From Anniella stebbinsi (taxonomy: Eukaryota; Chordata; Lepidosauria; Squamata; Anniellidae): a stretch of DNA of 64,000 nt. Below the pieces are notes generated by a model. That model did not search any database, was not told the DNA's origin, and worked only from the letters and a program-made list of their open reading frames with translations. How positions within the stretch are numbered: position 1 is the first letter of the stretch; each line of letters opens with the position of its first letter. Location: contig JARDYH010000001.1 of NCBI GenBank assembly GCA_029215795.1, positions 191,277,654 to 191,341,653 on the forward strand, given 5' to 3'. The translations under genes were made by a program, and so were the position numbers. Positions 12,180 to 22,857 of the stretch are shown piece after piece.

Positions 12180-12625
12180 CTGGGACAGAACAATTCTAGG
12201 ACAATACTTTGCAATCAACCAGACATAACAGTCATAAACAAGAAAGAAGAACACACCTACCTCATTGTCATTGCAATATCTAATGACAGAAAATGTAGCA
12301 GAAAAGACAGAGGTGTAAGAGAAACATAGACACCACTGGCTATGGAAGTTAAAGAACTGTAGCAACAGGAAAAGGTTACAATTTTTCTGTTAGTCACATC
12401 AGTCACCAGCATCACATCAAACTTTTTTTTTTTTTTTTTTACAGAAAACCTTCAGAAACTAGGCCTACCAAAATACATCCACACATCCAGAAAGCAGTCA
12501 TACTTAAAACATGTTCAATAGTCAGGAAACTTCTGAATCAATAAAAGACAGCATGACTTGGCAAAGCCCATCACGTTCACCTAGAAAAACTACCACCATC
12601 ATTAACAACAACAATGGCAACCCTG
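12180..12625 (+). pseudogene. R4/Dong-type LINE, 3' fragment
   Basis: Starting at CTGGGACAGAACA, the plus strand encodes, with one frameshift, WDRTI and then PDITVINKKEEHTYLIVIA. This is the restriction-like endonuclease region of R4/Dong LINEs (PD..x..D type motif). The following 300 bp match the reverse complement of 35815-34955 and 44395-44240, up to an AAC/ATT-rich tail near 12600-12625. It is truncated at its 5' end, as usual for LINE insertions. The same truncation point is shared with 46367, so the insertion predates duplication of the host repeat. Confidence 0.75.
12430..12450. repeat. Poly-T tract
   Basis: About 20 consecutive T residues inside the R4 3' region. This looks like expansion of a homopolymer within the fragment. 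Confidence 0.8.
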
Positions 12626-13099
12626 TTTGTTTTTTTTAAGAAGGATGAACAACTATCAGGAATTGATTGAAAATATACATCATGAGAGTTGTATCAAAGC
12701 AAATCGGAGAGGAAGCTCTATGGATCAAAATGCATTAAAAATGAATTACTATAGCACTAGCTAGAGACCCACTTCTTCCTTTGTGCTAGGGAGCAAGCAG
12801 GCACAACTAACTCAAGCAAGCGAGCCAAACCACATACCACAGAGGATGGCTAAAAACAGCTATCTATGTTGGGAAAGAGTTTCCTTCATGACTCAAAATT
12901 CCTGACCCAGCAAAGGTTTTAGGAAATCTCGCTCATATTGGCATAGGTTGAGATATTTTGCTGGTCAGAATTTTCATCAGAAGAACTCCGATGGAAATAC
13001 CTTCATGGGAGACTTGCCAGTGAGATACTGTGGCAAGGCAGTTGTAAAGTTCCACCCTCCCTTCAAAGACCCTGGAGTGATGTTGTGCAGCCCAGGCCA

Positions 13100-13335
13100 T
13101 GCATATTTACTCAGAATTCAGTCCCACAGAGTTCAATGCTATTTACTCCAAAGGTTCCAACTATGTGTATGCAGGATTGCTGCCACTTCTTGTTCTCACC
13201 ACTCACCCTCAGTTTCCATTTCAGACACAGGCTTGCATCCTTATGTAATGCTTGTCTGTTGTTGTTTTTAAAATCTTTGTTCAGTGTCTAGAAATGTTTA
13301 GGCACTTTATAAATAAATAGTTATTAACAACAATA
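13100..13335 (+). repeat. Dispersed LINE/SINE tail fragment
   Basis: Contains ACTCAGAATTCAGTCCCAC and TGCAGGATTGCTGCC, related to the repeat at 3135. A tail-like GGCACTTTATAAATAAATAG ends with an ATT/AAC-rich run. No coding signal. Confidence 0.4.
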
Positions 13336-13474
13336 ACTAAGCCTTAAAAGAGTACCACAAGCAGATGGGAATATCCTCCCTCATCGGGCTGCTGTATGTC
13401 ACTCAAGAAGGGGAATCTCACCTCCGTTATCAGTCTACACAGCTCACACCTCTGAAAATTCAAGTGAAAAGCCC

Positions 13475-14161
13475 ACAGACTGCCAGTGCTGCTGCAGTTC
13501 CAGGGCCAAGCTGGGCCATGGCTCCAGGGCCAGACCATGGCTCAAGGGCCAGGCCAAGCCACAGCTCCAGGGACAGGCTGGGCTGCCAATGCTGCAGTAC
13601 TAGGCCGGGCCCGGGCTCCAGGGCAAGGCCGTCCCAGTGGTTCCAGGACAAGGCCAGGCCAGGCCAGGCCAGGCTGGCTGCCTGCCACTGCACCCACTCT
13701 GCTGCCTGCCTGCTGCCACGCCCACTGTTTTCTCCTGGAAGTCTGAAGTCTTCTGAGACTTCCACTCATCCCAGAAGTCTTGTGAGACTTGAGACTTCCT
13801 GGAGAGCATGGTGGGTGGGCAGAGGGGTGGGTGTGGCAGCGGGTGGGCAGCCTGACTTGGAGCCACTGCAGTCTTGAGACTTCCAGGAGAACACTGCATG
13901 TGTGGGCGGCAGGGTGGGTGCAGTGGTGGGTGGCAGGTGGGAAGCCTGGCCTGGCCCTGGAGCCACCACAGACTTCTCCTGGAAGTCTCACGAGACTTGA
14001 GACTTCTGGGAGAAGAAGCAAAACTGACTTCTGGGCTGGCAGTTCTTCCTTGTTCTGCGTCCTGCACTGTCTCCTGAGCTGGTTCAGCGCAAAGAAGATG
14101 TGCCGGTCTGTGGCATTTCTCTCGAGAAATCTGGGTTTATCTCGGGGGTATGGTCAGCCTA
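13475..14161. repeat. GC-rich minisatellite-like block ending in a hAT-type terminus
   Basis: 13480-13680 repeats GGGCCA/CCAGGGCCAGG words. 13730-14010 repeats AGTCTxxxGAGACTTCC words in both orientations. The right edge reads GGTATGGTCAGCCTA, the same right terminus as the elements at 3268, 7621 and 51178. I could not find a matching left end or target duplication. The many open frames here are GC-rich shadows with no domain. Confidence 0.5.
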
Positions 14162-14169
14162 CCACAGTA

Positions 14170-17100
14170 GTAACAGGAATAAGCTATTGCTAGGCAGGAC
14201 TCAACAGAGGATAGAAAGGATGTTGCCCCTAACATATGGTGGCCATACCAGTTAGAAGTGTAACATTATCAATTGATAGTGGTATCTTTTGAAAGATACA
14301 CATGGATTTCAGGGTGATCTCATGTTTGCATATAAACCAACCTTAGAGATATATCAATGCACAGTGCTTTCAGACCTAAGCCCAGATTTACTGACAGAAC
14401 CTTTTCAGGAGGAGAAATAAAAGGCAACTTTTCCTGTGATTGTTGCAGTGTATGTAGTAATTGCTAGAGAGGCAAGAGTTTTGTTAATCCTACAGATAAT
14501 GTGCAATATTTCAATCAAGGCTTCTTTTACTGTAATACTAAAGGAGCTATATGTGTTATTATATGAGAATGGCAACAAGAGCTATCAAGATCAGGATCTG
14601 TGAACACAAAAGCTGCGTAAGAAACGAGAGGATGCAGCCCACCCAGCCACCCCTGGTTAAGCCTTGAATGTGGACAAAAGCAGAAGGATTTGAAGCTTTT
14701 GGAAGAGAGCTTTTGGAAGAGCTCTCCTCTTTGGAAAAGGTTGAAGCTCAAAGACAACAGCTGCACCGTTAACATCTACAGAAGGAGCTGTACTGGATCT
14801 ACAATTTCAAAACTAAATCTTCAATCAGCTTAAGTGAGGAGATGGACTAGATAGTTATAAATTAAAATAAACCATTAACAACAGTGCTATGGATATTGGT
14901 GTTTTAGAAGTTTGGACATTACGTACTATGCAGTGTTTTGAAAAACTGCTGAAGTTTCTGTAACAACTTTCTTGTACTAGTCCCCCCCCCCCCCCCCCCG
15001 GAACCAGCAGCAGTTCTGAAAGTCTTCACTATAATAACCACACCTGTGACTGCAGCGGAAGAGGAGTCCAAGTCTTCTCAGTGTTTGTGAAAAGCTTGGA
15101 GGTTCCTGGAGGGAAAGAATCCGAAGTGCTTCCATTCATATTTAGGTTAACCTTTTGGTATAGGCGAGTATGTATGTTTCTATGGAAAATTGTGTATTTC
15201 TAATTTGCTTTCTAACTTTCCTTTTATGTATTTGTTTTCAGGACCACCACAGTTCTTTGCTTTTTGCAGAATTATATATTCACTTTGGAGCCTAAGGCCC
15301 CCTTTCAGTGTGACAGGATTCAGAAACACGGATGCTTTGACTTGGCAAAGTCTTTAAATTTGTGCCTGAATTGGTGAGGTCTTTTTTTTAAAAAAACATA
15401 TTTAAAACAGATCAGTCTGTTTTATCATATATTTAGTCAGTGGGGTTTGTTATCTTTTTTTAAAAAAAATAAAGTTGTTTTTATAATTGCAGTAATACTC
15501 TATATTGTCAATAGAGGTGAGAAGCTTTGACTGAGGTATGTATGTGCCTATTAAAGTCTTTTTATCTATATATTTTCAAATACCTTTTTATATACTAAAT
15601 CACTGAAGAAGGCCTATGGTGGAAACCCCTTTACTTATTTCTGGTATTGAATGATATGATTGTAGAATTTGATTTCGTTCTCTTCTGTTGCTTATTGACT
15701 GTATGTTTATAGCCTGTATGGATAAAGTAATGTTATCAGATGTTTGGGATATTGTTAATCTTAATCAGTTTACTTTTCCCAATTGTTTTGTTTCTAGATT
15801 TACCTTTAAATTCTGCAGTATACTCTAATACTTACCAACTGCTCTACCTGTTTCATTTTAAAATACTATAGTTCAAATGCCTGATACTGCTACAGTATTT
15901 TTGCAATGTAATTACTTTTTTAAATGGGGGATTCTAATGAATGTTCAAAGATAACAACCAAATGTAGCATATAAGACTGAGATATTAATGTGGATGTATG
16001 AGGATGTAATTAGTCCTGCTTCCTATATTTAATTCCGTTATTTGCATATCATCATTGGAGGAAGTATCACCTATTCAACATAAATGCTGAACATAAAATT
16101 GTAGATTTCCGGATTCCTGTTTTTGCAGCTTCTACCCCCTGGTGTCAGGAATGGAATACTGTCTGAGAGAAAACACCAGAGTGGAAGCTTTGTTTCCAAT
16201 AAAAGGGGGAAAAATAGCCATTAAATTGTCATTTGAAAATAAATCAGAAAGAATGATATTTTTTTTGGATTTTGCTTAATGCATAAGCAAAATAGTCTTC
16301 AAATGAATCAAAACAGTCATTCCTCCCAATTCCTGCACTTTTACATAAATTTAAGTTATCTAGTTTACTATAGCTGGACAGAGAAGGAAGCCAGAGTCTA
16401 TTATGTGTAGTAGATATGAAATAAAATATCATGGGGAGAAAGAAAAGCTTTTGATCATTAAGAAAATGATTTTTATACACATCAGAACCAATTTAAAGCA
16501 ATCCTGCAGGATCAATATAGATAGACAGAAATGCTGCTTGGCATTTTATTACCTGTGGAGGGAGATATTGATCACCTCCATTGATTTCTGCTATGCATGT
16601 GAAGAGGCATCGGTTGTTTCTCCAGAAAGATGTGCCAAAGTGAAAAGTATCATGGAACTGCTTGCATTTTAAGGATTGAACATTAATGCCCACACCTGTG
16701 CCATCACTCCTAACTTTATGGCTCAACTAAAGGACAGGGACGGTCACAGAATCAGGGCTGTTGCTCAGTACTTGAGAATTGTTACCCACTGTATGAAAAG
16801 TTTAGTCACAAATGATGGCTACTACTTTATCATATTCACCGTCCTAGCAGAGACATTTCAGTGCTAAATATCATTCATAGATGTGAGACCACTGTTTGTT
16901 TGGCTGATAGCTTGCTAATATGAACTGAGTTGGTTAAAGCGCAAGCATCTTGGGCTTGATTTGCTCCAGGGCACAGCCCTAGCATCTTTATTTAATATGA
17001 AAGCCCAATTCTTGAACATATGTGGTAAGAATAGATGAAAGTGACCTAGAGCAGGTGCAGAGTATATTTCCTTTACTGTTGACTTACTACATAGACACCC

Positions 17101-17540
17101 ACACCCGCCCACCCACCCCTCAGACTTTAGCAGGCTTCCAGATGAGAACCTAATAGATTTGAGCTCCAGCATCTCTCTTTATAGAAATTCAACACTGTTG
17201 TTACTAAGATATGCATGGCAAGAGAAGCAATAGTAACCACGGTATGGCAGGAATTAAGTACACAAACTGAACTACTTAATAGTATATGATAGTGGATTAA
17301 TATTTACATAATGATATTAATATTTACAATGCTTGATATCACACAATATCTGATATATCAATATTAATAAATGCTTTAAATACAAATGATAATAAATATA
17401 AATACATTTATCAATAGAATCATATATGTGTGCAGTATATAGTATTTCTTTTAACTGTTTACCTTCCAAATAGGAAGTAGGAGGAAAATCCTCCGTGAAG
17501 TGTCCCATTGCATCTGTAGTCCTGTGACTCACTGCAACCA
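14170..17540. other. No gene recognised
   Basis: AT-rich sequence with chance open frames (16244-16726 has three overlapping on both strands). A run of 18 C is at 14982-14999. CCCACCCACCC-type simple sequence is near 17100. Nothing else could be identified. Confidence 0.45.
14982..14999. repeat. Poly-C homopolymer (18 nt)
   Basis: Eighteen consecutive C residues. Long C runs are rare and error-prone in assemblies, so the exact length is unsure. Confidence 0.9.
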
Positions 17541-18256
17541 AGGCAGAAGGTAGAGGGACAAGTATTTTTCCCCCTGTGCCTTTGTTATTTTGTTGTTTCC
17601 CCCTCTCCCATTGACTTCAATGGGAGGGAAATTAACTATGCCAGCTCTAGGGCTGGTGCAGTTTTGGGCCCTATGTATGGGCATCTCAGAGCGGGCTTTA
17701 AATCCAGAGCAACCAAGTGCTTCCCCTGAAATGCCCATGATACCTCCCTCTCTGTTAGCAGAGTAACAGTTCCACTACATCCTGTGGTGCCTCAGCTGGT
17801 CATGTTGGGAGTTTAGGATTGCTCCCTAAGTCCACTTACAGAAACAAACAAGAAATATATTATAAAGCTAACACTTAACCCTGAATTCCATTACAGTGGA
17901 ATCTAACTTTCCAACACCTTATAAACAAATTCCACTCTCCAATATATCCTAGAAGTGTATTTGATTTACTGTGATAACAATGAATCACACCTGAAATGTT
18001 ATTCATAAACATACCAAACCAAACTTTCTGATACTTCCAATATTTTCCATCATCAGTGGAACCTTCCAATAACGTCAGATATTTTGCTATTAACATTTTG
18101 GCTGTAACAATATGAAAGAGTTGCTGGATTCGGCCAGGATAAGGTGTGCTTCCTGGGAGGAACCAAGAAGTAGTTAGGGCAACACCCACAGCTTCTAGCC
18201 TGAGGAGAGGGAGAGGCCACTGCTTTAGAGAGTTCCGTGGAGGGACCTTTGATTAA
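17541..18256. other. No gene recognised
   Basis: Contains a palindromic TCCCATTGACTTCAATGGGA at about 17607-17626 and otherwise unique-looking sequence. Confidence 0.4.
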
Positions 18257-18400
18257 ATTGTTATTATTATTATTATTATTATATTTATTTATATCCCGCC
18301 TTTTTCCCAATAATTAGACTCAAGGTGGCTTACAAATTAAAACATGTGCAGTTAAAACAAATAGCGATATACAAAAATTAAAAATCAAACTTAAATATTT
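18257..18400 (-). repeat. L2-like LINE 3' end with (ATT)n tail
   Basis: An ATT/TTA run is followed by TATATCCCGCCTTTTTCCC and AAGGTGGCTTACAAATTAAAA. This is the reverse complement of the GGCGG-ATAxAAAT LINE tail used by other copies in the window. Confidence 0.6.
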
Positions 18401-18523
18401 TGTTTAGAAAGCAGGCTCTTGTGGGGTGCAATCCACCAGCTTTGAAATATGTTGGCAGCAGTGACTGAATCCTAGACAGAAGAATAACAAACTGTGAGGA
18501 GAGACACACAGAGACTAAGGTCC

Positions 18524-18819
18524 CCTCTACAAGGATTCGCTTTTGCGCCCAGTTAGGTGATTATGCGCATAATCGCTGAAGCGCATTTACACCTAATGCC
18601 TCTGCACGAGAGGCGGCGAGAGGCGGCGAAGTGCATTAACGGATGTCCAAAATGCGCTTTCCAAGTAGTTAATGCGCATAAGCGCTTGTTCACATAGTAA
18701 AAATGCGCTTTAACGGCCGGAGCAAAATAAAACTCGCGATTTAACGCGCATTCGATAATGCGCATAATTGGAGAGATAACGCGCCTCTACGCCCGATTTG
18801 CACTCCGTTCTTGTAGAGG
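18524..18819. mobile_element. CpG-rich MITE with CCTCTACAAG termini
   Basis: The left end reads CCTCTACAAGGATTCGC. The right end, reverse complemented, reads CCTCTACAAGAACGG. The interior is packed with GCGCAT/ATGCGC words (for example AATGCGCATAAGCGC), unlike its AT-rich surroundings. No target duplication could be assigned, and a second CTTGTAGAGG end occurs at about 18859-18868, so the right boundary may be compound. Confidence 0.55.
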
Positions 18820-18873
18820 TAATTTTTTTTAAGCGCCTTGAAAGAGCTTTAAACCTCTCTTGTAGAGGCAGCC

Positions 18874-18881
<8 letters not shown>

Positions 18882-18963
<82 letters not shown>
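18882..18963. repeat. (GA)n-(GAAA)n microsatellite
   Basis: About 20 GA units pass directly into about ten GAAA units. It ends 12 bp before the Met codon of the gypsy gag fossil. Confidence 0.97.
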
Positions 18964-18974
18964 GGAGGCTGAAA

Positions 18975-19520
18975 ATGGAGGGCCTGAAGCCACTAAGCAC
19001 ATTAAATCTGAAAATTCAGAAATTAGCCCAGGCATGGAAAACCTGGAAAGAGGAGTGTGATTGCTATGCAGACATTGCAATGGCAGATAAAGAGGAGTCT
19101 GTGAAAATGAAACTTTCTATATTTGATTGGAGAAAGGGGGAGAAAAATAAGTGAGACACTGTGCAAACATTCCCCAAGCACAGCGGACTTTAGCTACAGT
19201 AATAGGTTTTTTTGATGCCCAGTGCAACCCCAGAAAGAATGAAATGGTGGAAACCTATAGCTTTTTTCATGTGGAGCAAAGCAATAAGAGAAGGCATTGA
19301 GGAATATAGCACCGGTTTCAAGATATTAGCAGCCAGTTGCAATTTTGGAGATACCAAAGACTCATTAATAAGGGACTGGAGAGTATGTGGACTACAGGAC
19401 AGATTAGTATGAGAAAGATTGCTGAGGGAAGCAGACTTGACGTTAGAGAAAAGCTTTTGAGATTTTCAGGGCAGCTGAGCTGCCAAAGATAGGATTAGAG
19501 TCCTGGAAGGGCAGACAGTG
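18975..19520 (+). pseudogene. Ty3/gypsy-type retrotransposon gag, left part
   Basis: Plus-strand reading across two or three frames gives a Ty3/gypsy capsid. An N-terminal stretch is open from Met at 18975 to a stop at 19152. CNPRKNE is near 19225-19250. Then come EYSTGFKILAASCNFGD and a DSLIRD-RVCG-QDRL block at 19290-19410, followed by an LLREADLTLEK-like block to about 19460. The order and spacing are those of the gag capsid domain of vertebrate Ty3/gypsy elements and their domesticated relatives. The reading is cut at 19520 by the DIRS element and resumes at 31498. Frameshifts and stops show it is dead. Confidence 0.8.
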
Positions 19521-19703
19521 GAAATGCAGGTTGCTTACCTGTAACCGTAGTTCTTCGAGTGGTCATCTGTGCATTCACACACTATGGGCTTGCGCCGACG
19601 CTGAGCCTCTTTCGGGAAACTTCTATAGCCTAGACTTTTAGGCGGGAACCCTTCCCCCCACCGTCCCATTGCGCATGCTCGGGTTCCCGCCTATCTCAGT
19701 TCT
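19521..19703. repeat. DIRS left inverted terminal repeat
   Basis: Matches the reverse complement of 31346-31497 almost throughout 19574-19703 (shared CACACACTATGGGC, TTTCGGGAAACTTCTATAG, CCATTGCGCATGCTCGGG). The outermost 60 bp match the first half of the internal complementary region instead. Confidence 0.92.
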
Positions 19704-19847
19704 ATGAGACCGTTAATGCCTCGCGAACGAGATGATCAATTAATAATAATAAAAATAAATCACAGAAAAAATTATTTGCATACACAATAGATACCCTCTG
19801 TGACCAGGCAATAACCAGCGAGGCCAAGAGGGGACGGTGGGAGGGTT

Positions 19848-19941
19848 GTGTGAATGCACAGATGACCACTCGAAGAACTACGGTTACAGGTAAGCAACCT
19901 GCATTTCTTCTTCGTGGTCTCTGTGCATCACACACTATGGG
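19848..19941. repeat. DIRS internal complementary region
   Basis: 19848-19907 is the exact reverse complement of the left outer end (19521-19580). It is followed by 19905-19941, the reverse complement of the right outer end (31460-31497) with one difference. The two halves share a GAA/TTC trinucleotide. In DIRS elements this region templates the joining of the two ends of the cDNA circle. Confidence 0.92.
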
Positions 19942-20934
19942 CGATTAACCAGCAATAACTTACCGGAGGAGGGCAGGCTCGCTGGGAAATTACTGAAGAA
20001 TCGACGAGAGCACAGCACAACCAAACAACGAGTCATTTCTGGCTCTAACATCCAACTTATAGTAGCTGCTTTGCACACATCCGGAACTGACACACCACAG
20101 CCCCAAGCAGTGGAAGTGGACAGTGCTCTTGTGGAGTGCGCTTTCAAATCTTGCGGTACTTCTTTGCTAGACAGCTGATACGCTAAAGAGATAGTCTGAA
20201 CTATCCAGCGTGCAAGTGCTTGGGCCGATACAGGTTAACCTTTATCTTTTCCACCATAGCAAACGAACAACCAGTTCGATTTCCGAAAGACAGCCGATCT
20301 GGACTTGTAAAAGGCTAAAGCGCGTCGTACGTCCAGAGAGTGGAGCTTGGTGCTTAACGTGTCTGAAGGTGATTGGAAAAAAGTAGGCAGCACGATGTCC
20401 TGATTAATGTGGAAAGAGGATACAACCTTAGGTAGAAAAGAAGGGTCCGGTCGTAGGACCACCTTATCTCTAAAAAATTGAGTGTGAGGCGGATCAACAA
20501 GAAGGGCACAGAGCTCAGAACTTCTTCTGGCAGAAGTTATGGCTACCAAAAACACAACCTTTAGCGTTAGAAGCCTAATATCAATTGTGGCCAATGGCTC
20601 AAACGGCTTTGCACTTAAAGCTGCTAGGACCACCGACAAGCTCCACTGAGGGACTACAGAATGCACTTCACCAATGGGTGTGTAAAAATAGAGTATTGTT
20701 GAATCAGGTCATGGTTAACGGAGATGGCAGCAAGGTAAACTCTAATGGAGGATGCCTTCAGGCCTGTTTCATAGAGAAAGTGCAAGAACAAGAGAACCTC
20801 CTGAAGTGGGCAGGATTTTGGATCAACACCCTTTGTGGTGATAAACCAACGAATCTCTGCCATTTTCTTTCGTAAGATGCTCTAGTAGCAGGTTTATGTG
20901 ATTCTCTAAGAGTATCTTTAATGCTCGGTGGCAG
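19935..20934 (-). pseudogene. DIRS tyrosine recombinase, frameshifted
   Basis: The N-terminal SAM-like core-binding domain starts near 20934 with LPPSIKDTLRESHKPAT and continues as YETGLKASSIRVYLAAIS near 20780-20730 in another frame. The catalytic domain contains TSARRSSEL near 20537 (first catalytic Arg) and an HSTRA box near 20140 (HxxR). The tail, where the nucleophilic Tyr should lie, is degraded (the segment after PEMTR is not recognisable). The recombinase would integrate the circular DNA intermediate. At least three frame changes and a stop at 20235 disable it. It follows the methyltransferase-like region directly, the usual DIRS order. Confidence 0.85.
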
Positions 20935-20936
20935 AT

Positions 20937-22717
20937 CTAAGTCTTGCCATTTGGTCGTATCCGCCATGCAGTCAGACGTAGATGTTGGAGGTCTGGGTGC
21001 CTGACCAAATCCTGGTTCTTGGACAGCAAATCCAGTTGCATTGGCAGATGCCACAGCTCGCCCCTGGCTAGGTTGAATAGAGGAGTGAACCACGCTTGGC
21101 GTGGCCACCATGGGGCTATCAGGATGGCATCTACTTGATATCTTGAGAGCCTCGTGACTACCTTGGTCAGCAGTGGAAATGGGGGGAATGCATAAAGGAG
21201 ACCTCCCTTCCAAGGCGTATTGAATGCATCTTCTAGAGAGGATTGGCCTATTCCTGCTCTCGAGCAAAAGGCGTTGCAGACAGCATTGCTCGGGGTCGCA
21301 AACAAGTCTATGAGGGGCCACCCCCATCGGGCAAACAGGCAACTCAGTACTGTCTGGGAGAGCTCCCACTCGTGTGTGTCCTGGAACTGATGGCTGAGAG
21401 CGTCTGCCTGTATGTTGTCCGTCCCTGCTATATGGATGGCTGAAATACGGATCCCTTGTTGGATGGCCCACTGAAGAATGTCCAGGGTCAAACAAAGGAG
21501 AGGAGGAGATCGAGTGCCCCCTTCCTTGTTGAGATACCACACTACTGTGGTGTTGTCTGAAATAACCCTCACATGCCGGTTCTTGAGGTGCATTCTGAAG
21601 GCGTGTAGCGCCTTTTTCACCATCAGGAGCTCCAGTTTGTTGATATGGAAAGTTTTTCTCTGGAGGACCATTTCCCTTGGATCGCCAGATGATCGCCGTG
21701 TGCTCCCCAGCCCAACAGGGAAGCGTCTGACGTGAGGAAGCGAGTAGGGCCAGGGTCCACAAAGGAGAGACCGTCCTTCAGATTGCGTGAGCATGCCCAC
21801 CATCCGAGTGCGGGGCGTAGAACTCAAGGTATAACTAAGAGGACTGCATGTGGATTTTCGGAAGGATCATAGTGTTTCAGAAGGAACTGCTGCAATGGTC
21901 GCATGCGCATCAGCGCCCACCTGACCACGTAGACCGATGAAGCCATGAGCCCTAATAGCCTGAGCAGGGTAAACGCTGTGATCCGGCCGGAGTGCAGCGT
22001 GCACCGGGTGAGGTGCTGGATCATCAGGACCCGATCCTGCGGGAGGAAAGCCTTCCCCAGAGGGGAGCTCAGGAGGACTCCGATGAACCGGATGGTCTGT
22101 GTCGGCTTTAAAATTGACTTGTCCATGTTTATTAGCGGGCCTAGTCTTTGTAGTAGGATCTTTGTAGTTGTGACATCCTCTTCCGCTTGGGATAGTGACG
22201 GGGAGACGATCAGCCAATCGTCCAAGTACGGGTAGATCTCTATGCCTCTGGTTCTTAGAGAAGCGCAGACTGCGCTCATGCATTTCGTGAACACTCTGGG
22301 AGCTGTCTTGAGTCCAAAAGGGAGGGCGGAGAACTGATAAAGTGTGGGACCCGATTAGGAACCTGAGAAATTTCCGATGTGGTTGGTAAATGTCGATATG
22401 AAAGTAGGCAACCTTAGATCTATGAGGGTGAACCAACAATTCCGTTTTAACAGTGGGAGAATAGTTGCCAACGTGATCATACAGAATTTTTTGGTTATGA
22501 TGAATTTGTTGAGCTTCCTCAAGTCCATGATTGGGCAGAGGCCACCATCCCGCTTTGGAACCGTAAAATATTTTGAATAGAAACCTCTTGCCATGTCCGA
22601 ATTGTGGACTCGAGTAATAGCTCCCTTTTGCAGAAGAGTGGCTTCTTCTTGTAGCAACACGTCGGATGGTGGGGTGACTTTGATAAGGCCAGTAGGAGGA
22701 AAAGAAAAGAATTCTAT
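20937..22717 (-). pseudogene. DIRS pol: reverse transcriptase, RNase H, methyltransferase-like
   Basis: This is the larger part of pol, downstream of the L1 insertion. Reverse transcriptase: FTVPKRDGGLCPIMDLRKLN (about 22540-22480) and WFTLIDL near 22400; then a frameshift near 22360-22300, and the catalytic YLDDWL near 22228-22211. RNase H: HINKLELLMVKKAL near 21640, SDNTTVVWYLNKEGG near 21560 and IAGTDNIQADALSH near 21425. Next comes the DIRS-specific methyltransferase-like segment: DLFATPSN near 21320, LLYAFPPFPLL near 21210 and APWWPRQAW near 21100. The last 296 residues (21827-20937) are open. The first RT residues lie on the other side of the L1 (28798-29290). Confidence 0.9.
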
Positions 22718-22733
22718 ACAATATCCGCTTTTT
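22718..22733. repeat. L1 target-site duplication, left copy
   Basis: ACAATATCCGCTTTTT, identical to 28782-28797 on the other side of the L1. The exact end is blurred by the adjoining poly-T. Confidence 0.93.
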
Positions 22734-22750
22734 TTTTTTTTTGTATAATT

Positions 22751-22756
22751 TTTATT
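22751..22756 (-). promoter_or_regulatory. L1 polyadenylation signal
   Basis: TTTATT on the plus strand, AATAAA on the minus strand, 9 bp before the poly-A tail of the L1. Confidence 0.8.
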
Positions 22757-22857
22757 AATTTTTCAACAAAACAAACAAACATACACATAATACATAATAT
22801 ATAAACAACTAACTCCCTCGACTACCCCCGTGCACCCCCCCCGAGACCTACTCACAT

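Larger units (their letters stand above)
11117..13010 (+). repeat. 1.9-kb dispersed repeat, copy 1 (carries R4 fragment)
   Basis: Collinear with 45270-46620: shared segments include GGTCACATGTCTGATTT, the AAGAACAAGTGAGAC stretch, GCCATGGAACAAAATGGACT and GGCATAGGTTGAGATATTTT near the right end. Identity is clearly high by eye (roughly 85-90%, not computed). It begins with a GGGGGCATGCCCACC-type short GC-rich array and lacks most of the left terminus present in copy 2. Copy 2 lacks about 650 bp that are present here between 12310 and 12910. No credible open frame. Probably the body of a large non-autonomous hAT-type element, because copy 2 lies inside one. Confidence 0.7.

Noticed and set aside
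13365..14193. Several long overlapping open frames on both strands (up to 170 codons)
   Set aside because: They lie in a GC-rich repetitive block, overlap in five frames, and show only repeat-derived Pro/Gly/Ala/Trp runs. No start context, splice sites or domain support a gene.
17600..17640. Similarity of GGGAGGGAAATTAACTATGC to GGGAGGGAAATCAACTATGC near 33508, as a dispersed element
   Set aside because: The match is only about 25 bp and flanks diverge; too short to define a repeat family.
20235..20666. Host integrase-like or phage-like recombinase gene
   Set aside because: Position between DIRS methyltransferase-like segment and inverted repeat, plus frameshifts, identify it as the DIRS recombinase fossil.
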